NCBI RefSeq assembly: GCF_001625365.1
Contig: NZ_LJJF01000001.1
Coordinates: 558,001 to 622,000, forward strand
Length of the DNA stretch: 64,000 nt
Origin: Streptomyces sp. MJM8645
GTDB taxonomy: Bacteria; Actinomycetota; Actinomycetes; Streptomycetales; Streptomycetaceae
Direction of reading: 5' to 3'
A program made the position numbers and the translations under genes. The notes under the pieces are model-generated. The model saw nothing but the letters and a program-made list of their open reading frames with translations. It made no database searches and was not told the origin of the DNA. Positions 59,466 to 64,000 of the stretch are shown one piece after another. The stretch's first letter is position 1. Every line of letters starts with the position of its first letter.

Positions 59466-60635
59466 ATGACCGTCCAGCACGTTCCCGTCGCCGTCATCGG
59501 AGCCGGGCTCGGGGGCCTCGTGCTCGCCCGGGTCCTGCACGTCCACGGCATCCGGGCCGCCGTCTTCGACCTGGAGCCCTCGCCCGAGGCCCGCACCCAG
59601 GGCGGCCTGCTCGACATCCACGACGATTCCGGCCAGCGGGCCCTGCACGACGCCGGGCTGCACGACCGGTTCCTGGCCCTGGTCCACGCGGGCGGCGAGG
59701 CCCTGCGGGTGGTGGGGCCGGACGGCGCCGTCCGGCTGGAGCAGGAGGACGACGGCACCGGCGGCCGCCCCGAGGTCGACCGGGGCCGCCTGCGCGACCT
59801 ACTGCTGGACTCCCTGCCCGCCGGCACCGTGCGCTGGGGTCGGAAGGTGGTCCGCGCCCACGCGCTGGGCGACGGCCGCCACCAGGTCGCCTTCGCCGAC
59901 GGCACGGCCGTCACCACGGACCTGCTGGTCGGGGCGGACGGCGCGTGGTCCCGGATCCGGCCACTACTGTCCGACGCCCGGCCCGCCTACACCGGGATCT
60001 CCTTCGTCGAGGCCGACCTGCACGACGCGGACACCCGGCACCCCGAGGCGGCCGCCCTGGTCGGCGGCGGGTTCTTCCTCTCCGTGGCCGAGGGTCGCGG
60101 CTTCCTCGCCCACCGCGAGGGCGACGGCAGCATCCACGTCTACACCGCCGTCCGGGCCGGCGAGGACTGGCTGGACGGCATCGACACCACTGCCCCCGAC
60201 ACCGCCAAGGCGACCGTGCTGGCCGGCTTCGACGGCTGGGCCGACGGCCTGCGGGCCCTGCTCGCCGACGCCGACGGCGGCCTCGTCCCGCGCCGGATCC
60301 ACGCCCTGCCCGTCGGCCACCGCTGGGACCGCACCCCCGGCGTCACCCTGCTCGGCGACGCCGCCCACCTGATGTCCCCGTTCGCCGGCGAGGGCGCCAA
60401 CCTCGCCATGCTCGACGGCGCCGAACTCGGCAAGGCCCTCGCCCACCACCCCGGCGACCCCGAGGCCGCCCTGACCGCCTACGAGCGCGCCCTCTTCCCG
60501 CGCAGCGAGGCCTCGGCCGCCGCCTCCGCCGCCAGCCTGGAGCTGATGTTCGGCCCCGACGGCCTCCAGGGCCTGCTCGACCAGTTCACCGCCCCGGCCC
60601 AGCCCGCCCCGGCGGGCACACCCTCGGCGAACTAG
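59466..60635 (+). CDS. FAD-dependent monooxygenase (TetX/PHBH-like)
   Basis: The 389-residue protein has the FAD-binding VAVIGAGLGGLVLARVLHVH (residues 7-26), the middle motif DLLVGADGAWSRIRP, and the second FAD motif GVTLLGDAAHLMSPFAGEGA. It is a group A flavin monooxygenase of the TetX-like branch, hydroxylating aromatic or polyketide substrates with NAD(P)H; drug modification is possible. ATG 59466 has AAGGAG upstream. The stop codon overlaps the operator of the following TetR gene; TetR probably represses both genes. Confidence 0.88.
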   Translation: MTVQHVPVAVIGAGLGGLVLARVLHVHGIRAAVFDLEPSPEARTQGGLLDIHDDSGQRALHDAGLHDRFLALVHAGGEALRVVGPDGAVRLEQEDDGTGGRPEVDRGRLRDLLLDSLPAGTVRWGRKVVRAHALGDGRHQVAFADGTAVTTDLLVGADGAWSRIRPLLSDARPAYTGISFVEADLHDADTRHPEAAALVGGGFFLSVAEGRGFLAHREGDGSIHVYTAVRAGEDWLDGIDTTAPDTAKATVLAGFDGWADGLRALLADADGGLVPRRIHALPVGHRWDRTPGVTLLGDAAHLMSPFAGEGANLAMLDGAELGKALAHHPGDPEAALTAYERALFPRSEASAAASAASLELMFGPDGLQGLLDQFTAPAQPAPAGTPSAN

Positions 60636-60661
60636 TTCGTCACGAACACGGTCGCTAGGCT
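60635..60661 (+). promoter_or_regulatory. TetR operator and TAGGCT promoter
   Basis: GTTCGTCACGAAC (60635-60647) starts on the last base of the monooxygenase stop codon. TAGGCT (60656-60661) follows and lies seven bases before ATG 60669. Binding here would block autoregulated, leaderless transcription of the TetR gene. Confidence 0.65.
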
Positions 60662-60668
60662 GGCCGGT

Positions 60669-61355
60669 ATGACGAGCTCCCCCTCCCGACCCCGCAGCCG
60701 CCGCGAGCGGCCGGCGAAGCCCGCGCTGAGCCACGAGGCGATCATCGCCGCCGCCGTACGGGTGCTGGAGGCGGAGGGCCTGCCACGGGTGACCATGCGG
60801 CGGCTGGCCCAGGAGCTGGACACCGGGCCTGCCTCGCTGTACGTGTACGTGGCCAACGCCGCGGAACTGCACGCCGCGATCCTGGAGGAGTTCCTCGGGG
60901 AGGTGGACCTGAGCCCGGTGACGGCGGCCGGGGACTGGCGCGAGCGGTTGGCCGCCGTCCTCAACTCCTGTACCGGGGTGCTGTTCCGGCACCCTGCGCT
61001 CGCCCACGCCGCACTGGTGGCGAGGCCGTCCGGGCCGCACTACCTGGCCCTGGTGGAGGCGGTCCTGGCACTGCTGCACGAGGGCGGGGTGCCGGACGGG
61101 CAGGCGGCCTGGGGCGTGGACGTGCTGCTCCAGGTGGCCACCGCCACCGCCGCCGAGCAGTCCGCCCGGCAGGGCGAGCAGGCGGAGCGGGAACACGGCG
61201 CGCTCACCGACGCGCTCCGCGCGGCGCCCGCCGCCGCCTACCCGAGGATCGCCGCACTCGGGGACGACCTGGTGTCCGGGGCGCCGGAGGACCGGCTGTC
61301 CTGGATGTTCCGGGTGGTCGTCAACGGCACGCGCACAACGCCCCGACCCGTCTGA
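60669..61355 (+). CDS. TetR/AcrR family regulator with TetR_C-type domain
   Basis: The 228-residue protein has an Arg-rich N-terminus, a TetR HTH (about 40-75: VTMRRLAQELDTGPASLYVYV) and a C-terminal domain like TetR class regulators (LAHAALVARPSGPHYLALVE). Together with the monooxygenase it forms a TetX/TetR-like pair with matching operators in front of both genes. It is convergent with the LysR gene, and the 31-base space leaves no room for other features. Confidence 0.87.
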   Translation: MTSSPSRPRSRRERPAKPALSHEAIIAAAVRVLEAEGLPRVTMRRLAQELDTGPASLYVYVANAAELHAAILEEFLGEVDLSPVTAAGDWRERLAAVLNSCTGVLFRHPALAHAALVARPSGPHYLALVEAVLALLHEGGVPDGQAAWGVDVLLQVATATAAEQSARQGEQAEREHGALTDALRAAPAAAYPRIAALGDDLVSGAPEDRLSWMFRVVVNGTRTTPRPV

Positions 61356-61386
61356 GCCCAGGCGCCGAGCGCAGGCCGGTCCGGGC

Positions 61387-62298
61387 TCAGGCGCCCGCCG
61401 CGGCCGCCTCGGCGAGGGCGTCCAGGACCGGGCGGATCAGCGGGTGCCCGTCGGCGCCGGCCCGGACGGCGGCGAAGACCCGGCGGGTGGCGAGTTCGCT
61501 GTCCACCGGCCGGACGGCGATCCGGCCGAGGTCGACGCCGCGCAGCGCCGAGCGCGGCACGAGGGCGACGCCGGCGCCCGCCGAGGCGAGGGCGACGACG
61601 GCCCGGAAGTCGTCGGAGGAGTGCACCAGGCGCGGCTGGAAACCGGCGTGCTCGCAGGCCAGCAGGACGACGTCGTGGCAGGGGTTGCCCGGGTAGGGGC
61701 CGATCCACCGCTCGTCGGCCAGGGCCGCGACGGCGAGCGGACCGCCGTCGGCGGCCAGCGGGTGGCCGAGCGGCAGCACCGCCTCGAACGGCTCGGCGTA
61801 CAGCGGGACGCGGGTGAGCCGGGCGTCGTCGGCGCGCGGGGCGCCCCGGTACTCGACGGCCACCGCGAGGTCGGCCCGGCCGTCGAGGACCATCGGCAGG
61901 CTGGCGTCGCCCTCCGCGTCCAGCACCTTGAGCCGCACCCCGGGCGCCTGCGCGGCCAGCAGCCCGATCGCCGGGGCGAGGACGAGCGCGATGCCGGTGG
62001 CGAAGGAGGCGACGGTGACCTCGCCGGAGACGCCCGCGCTGTAGGCGGCGAGGTCGGCCTCGGCGCGCTCCAGCTGGGCGAGCACGGCGTCGGCGTGGCC
62101 GAGCAGGATCTCCCCGGCGGCGGTCAGCCGCACCCCGCGGCCCTCGCGGGCGAGCAGGTGGTGGCCGGTCTCCTGTTCCAGGGCGGCCAGCTGCTGGGAG
62201 ACGGCGGAAGGGGTCAGGTAGAGGGCGGCCGCCGCGGCGGTCACGGTGCGGTGGTCCGCCACGGCCCGCAGGGTCCGCAGCCGTCGGGCGTCGATCAC
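61387..62298 (-). CDS. LysR family transcriptional regulator
   Basis: The 303-residue protein has the LysR winged HTH (residues 1-60: LRTLRAVADHRTVTAAAAAL, TPSAVSQQLAALEQETGH) and the periplasmic-binding-protein-like effector domain (about 90-295: GEVTVASFATGIALVLAPAI, ADLAVAVEY, FRAVVALASAGAGVALVP). GTG 62298 (MIDARRLRTLRAV) is the usual LysR start. LysR regulators often control a divergent gene, here the TolB-like gene at 62529, but that gene is not an obvious enzyme target. Confidence 0.88.
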   Translation of the reverse strand: MIDARRLRTLRAVADHRTVTAAAAALYLTPSAVSQQLAALEQETGHHLLAREGRGVRLTAAGEILLGHADAVLAQLERAEADLAAYSAGVSGEVTVASFATGIALVLAPAIGLLAAQAPGVRLKVLDAEGDASLPMVLDGRADLAVAVEYRGAPRADDARLTRVPLYAEPFEAVLPLGHPLAADGGPLAVAALADERWIGPYPGNPCHDVVLLACEHAGFQPRLVHSSDDFRAVVALASAGAGVALVPRSALRGVDLGRIAVRPVDSELATRRVFAAVRAGADGHPLIRPVLDALAEAAAAGA

Positions 62299-62407
62299 GG
62301 ACCAATTCTGCCAGCGTGCCGGGGCGGTCCGGACCGGGCCCGGAGTCGGGCCGGGATTCGGGCCGGGGTTCGGGCCGGGGCCGCGTAAGGGGCGGTACGA
62401 CCGGTGG

Positions 62408-62426
62408 CGTATTTCCGGACGAGATC
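62408..62426 (+). promoter_or_regulatory. Motif CGTATTTCCGGACGAGATC, repeated at the window end
   Basis: This 19-base sequence lies 103 bases before the TolB-like gene; 17 of 19 positions recur at 63969-63987. The intervening intergenic sequence shows no gene. Confidence 0.35.
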
Positions 62427-62528
62427 GCTTCGCCCGGTTGACCACCCGGCCCGGGCGGCGATTGGCTCTTCCCCAGCCGGGCCACGGGGGTGACGAGGGC
62501 CCGGCGCCGTCATCAGGGGAGGATGTCC

Positions 62529-63935
62529 ATGACCACCGCACGAACCCGCCGTTGGCTGGCCCGTACCGCCGGCGTCCTGGTGGCCGCCGCCGTGGCCGGG
62601 GCCGCGATGCCCGCCGCCGAGGCCCGGCCGCTCAAGGGCGACACCTCCCGGGTGAGCGAGGGGCCCAAGGGCGAGCAGCTCGACGGCACCTCGTCCGCGC
62701 TCGGGCTGAGCGCTGACGGCCGCTCCGCGCTGTTCAGCTCGACCGCGACCAACCTGCTGCCCGGGGCCGGCACCCCGAACTCGGACGAGGTCTACGTGCG
62801 GGACCTGCGCAACGGACACGTCGAGCGGGTCAGCGTCGCCGCCGACGGCTCCAAGCTGGACGCCGCCACCAACCAGGCCGCGATCAGCGGCGACGGCCGG
62901 TACGTGGCGTTCAGCACCGCCGCCACCAATGTGCTGCCCGGCCAGCCGAAGCACGGCAGCGACGTCTTCGTCCACGACCGCTGGACCGGCCGCACCGAGC
63001 TGATCACCGCGCCCGGCTCGGCGAGCACCGACGACCAGAGCATCCGCACCGCCGACAGCCCCACCCTCAGCTGGGACGGCCGCTTCGTCGCCTACGCCTC
63101 CAGCCGTACCGACCTCGCCCCGGGCGTGAAACGCGGTAAGAACAACATCTACGTCACCGACCGCTGGACGCACACCACCCGGCTGGTCACCTCCGGCACG
63201 GAAGGCGAGGGCGCCGACAACAACTCCTTCAGTCCGACGATCAGTGCGGACGGCTCGACGGTCGGCTTCGGCTCCCGGGCCGGAAACCTGCTCCCGGGCA
63301 CTCCGGCCCCGACCCCGACCTCGGCCCCGGCCGCCGACCCGACGCCCGGGGCCGGGGCACCCCAGCTGGCCGGGCCCAAGTTCTACCCGTACTACGTCTG
63401 GAAGGCCGGCACCGGCAAGATCGCCGGCGCCAGCCTGGACGACACCGGGGCCCTGAGCGACGGCGGACGCGACGGCCGGGTCAGCCCGGACGGCCGCTAC
63501 GCGATCTACAGCCTCCCGGTCTTCATCGGCGGGGCCCCCGCCCCGGCCCACGGCATCCGGATGGACGTGTACGTCCACGAGCTGGCCACCGGCAAGATCA
63601 CCAAGGTCAACACCGACCTGCCGGGCACCACCGCCAAGTGGTCCTCGTCCGGTGGCGTCATGACGCTCGACGACCGCTGGGTCTACTTCGACTCCGCCGC
63701 CGAGAACCTCGTCCCCGACGACACCAACTCGGCCAGTGACGTGTTCCGCCGCGACCTGTGGACCGGGCGGATCGAGCGGGTCAGCCTCACCCGGAGCGGC
63801 GGGCAGAGCGCCGCCTCCTCCTACGGCCCGTACGTGGACGCCACCGGCGACACGGTGATCTTCGACGCCTCGGACGGCGACCTGGTGCCGGGTGACACCA
63901 ACACCTTCCTGGACGTCTTCCTGCGCCGCCTGTGA
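62529..63935 (+). CDS. Secreted TolB-like/PD40 beta-propeller protein
   Basis: The 468-residue protein has a twin-arginine-like signal peptide (ARTRRWLARTAG, cleavage near AEA). It contains repeated WD40-like PD40 motifs (LSADGRSALFSSTATNLLPG, ISGDGRYVAFSTAATNVLPG, LSWDGRFVAYASSRTDLAPG, ISADGSTVGFGSRAGNLLPG, then VSPDGRYAIYSLP) with calcium-like acidic turns. A Pro/Ala-rich insert lies near 260-280. It is predicted to be an extracellular propeller with unknown ligand. ATG 62529 has GGGGAGG six bases upstream; ATG 62523 directly abuts it. Confidence 0.83.
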   Translation: MTTARTRRWLARTAGVLVAAAVAGAAMPAAEARPLKGDTSRVSEGPKGEQLDGTSSALGLSADGRSALFSSTATNLLPGAGTPNSDEVYVRDLRNGHVERVSVAADGSKLDAATNQAAISGDGRYVAFSTAATNVLPGQPKHGSDVFVHDRWTGRTELITAPGSASTDDQSIRTADSPTLSWDGRFVAYASSRTDLAPGVKRGKNNIYVTDRWTHTTRLVTSGTEGEGADNNSFSPTISADGSTVGFGSRAGNLLPGTPAPTPTSAPAADPTPGAGAPQLAGPKFYPYYVWKAGTGKIAGASLDDTGALSDGGRDGRVSPDGRYAIYSLPVFIGGAPAPAHGIRMDVYVHELATGKITKVNTDLPGTTAKWSSSGGVMTLDDRWVYFDSAAENLVPDDTNSASDVFRRDLWTGRIERVSLTRSGGQSAASSYGPYVDATGDTVIFDASDGDLVPGDTNTFLDVFLRRL

Positions 63936-63956
63936 CGTCCTGACTCCCCTGCCGCA

Positions 63957-63987
63957 TACGTCCGTTGACGTATTTTCGGCCGAGATC
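63957..63987 (+). promoter_or_regulatory. Inverted repeat and repeated motif at the window end
   Basis: TACGTC-CGTT-GACGTA (63957-63972) is a perfect inverted repeat, overlapped by CGTATTTTCGGCCGAGATC (63969-63987), the second copy of the motif at 62408. It probably belongs to the regulatory region of the next, unseen gene. Confidence 0.4.
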
Positions 63988-64000
63988 ACCCGTGGGCGTT

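Overview
The window is high-GC actinobacterial DNA. Strong third-position GC bias, four DUF397 genes, XRE/DUF5753 regulators, a SepF paralogue, SpoIIE-type phosphatases and leaderless promoters point to Streptomycetaceae (Streptomyces, Kitasatospora or a close relative). It looks like accessory chromosome, not a conserved core. No rRNA, tRNA, CRISPR array or intact transposase was found.

Layout. 1-9.1 kb: the end of a MerR-like/TOBE molybdate-type regulator, a divergent ROK regulator and MFS pair, a dienelactone hydrolase with a secreted ricin-lectin protein, a TVP38-type membrane protein, a DinB protein, a SepF paralogue, and a TetR-MFS drug-efflux operon behind a clear operator. 9.1-15.1 kb: a GntR/FadR regulator, a 1,181-residue carboxylic acid reductase and a CynX-like MFS transporter. 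The promoter in front of gntR is duplicated in front of the MFS gene together with an in-frame-deleted gntR remnant of 19 codons. 15.1-16.7 kb: TetR and a divergent patatin-like lipase.

16.7-25.6 kb is a plastic island. It holds four DUF397 genes (two with an intact or nearly intact XRE/DUF5753 partner, one with only the partner's 3' end), a frameshifted peptide-maturase-type methyltransferase, and a lower-GC 923-residue protein joining a PD-(D/E)xK nuclease to a STAND-like NTPase. That protein is the best candidate here for an undescribed defence gene.

25.7-38.9 kb: a secreted sphingomyelinase, a PAS-GAF-SpoIIE-ATPase signalling protein, and a minus-strand catabolic operon (AtuA-like protein, carboxyltransferase, biotin carboxylase/BCCP, acyl-CoA dehydrogenase, 4-coumarate-CoA-ligase-like enzyme, TetR) that resembles acyclic terpene or leucine-type acyl-CoA catabolism. 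38.9-41.1 kb: small accessory genes, including an overlapping pair of zinc-ribbon proteins, the second with a C-terminus like ribosomal L7/L12, flanked by degenerate 53-55-nt periodic repeats.

41.2-51.6 kb: S9 peptidase, triple-S1 protein, a WD40 protein with two predicted propellers, proline iminopeptidase, GNAT, a secreted nuclease and a Gfo/Idh oxidoreductase. 51.7-55.2 kb: a DesK/DesR-like two-component pair next to a cluster of ATGACA/TGTCAT half-sites and two divergent secreted-protein genes, the first with an aerolysin-like stretch. 55.4-64 kb: a hypothetical protein, a YVTN propeller protein, a GMC-oxidoreductase remnant, an aldo/keto reductase lacking its usual catalytic His, a TetX-like monooxygenase with its TetR (shared operators), LysR, and a TolB-like secreted propeller.
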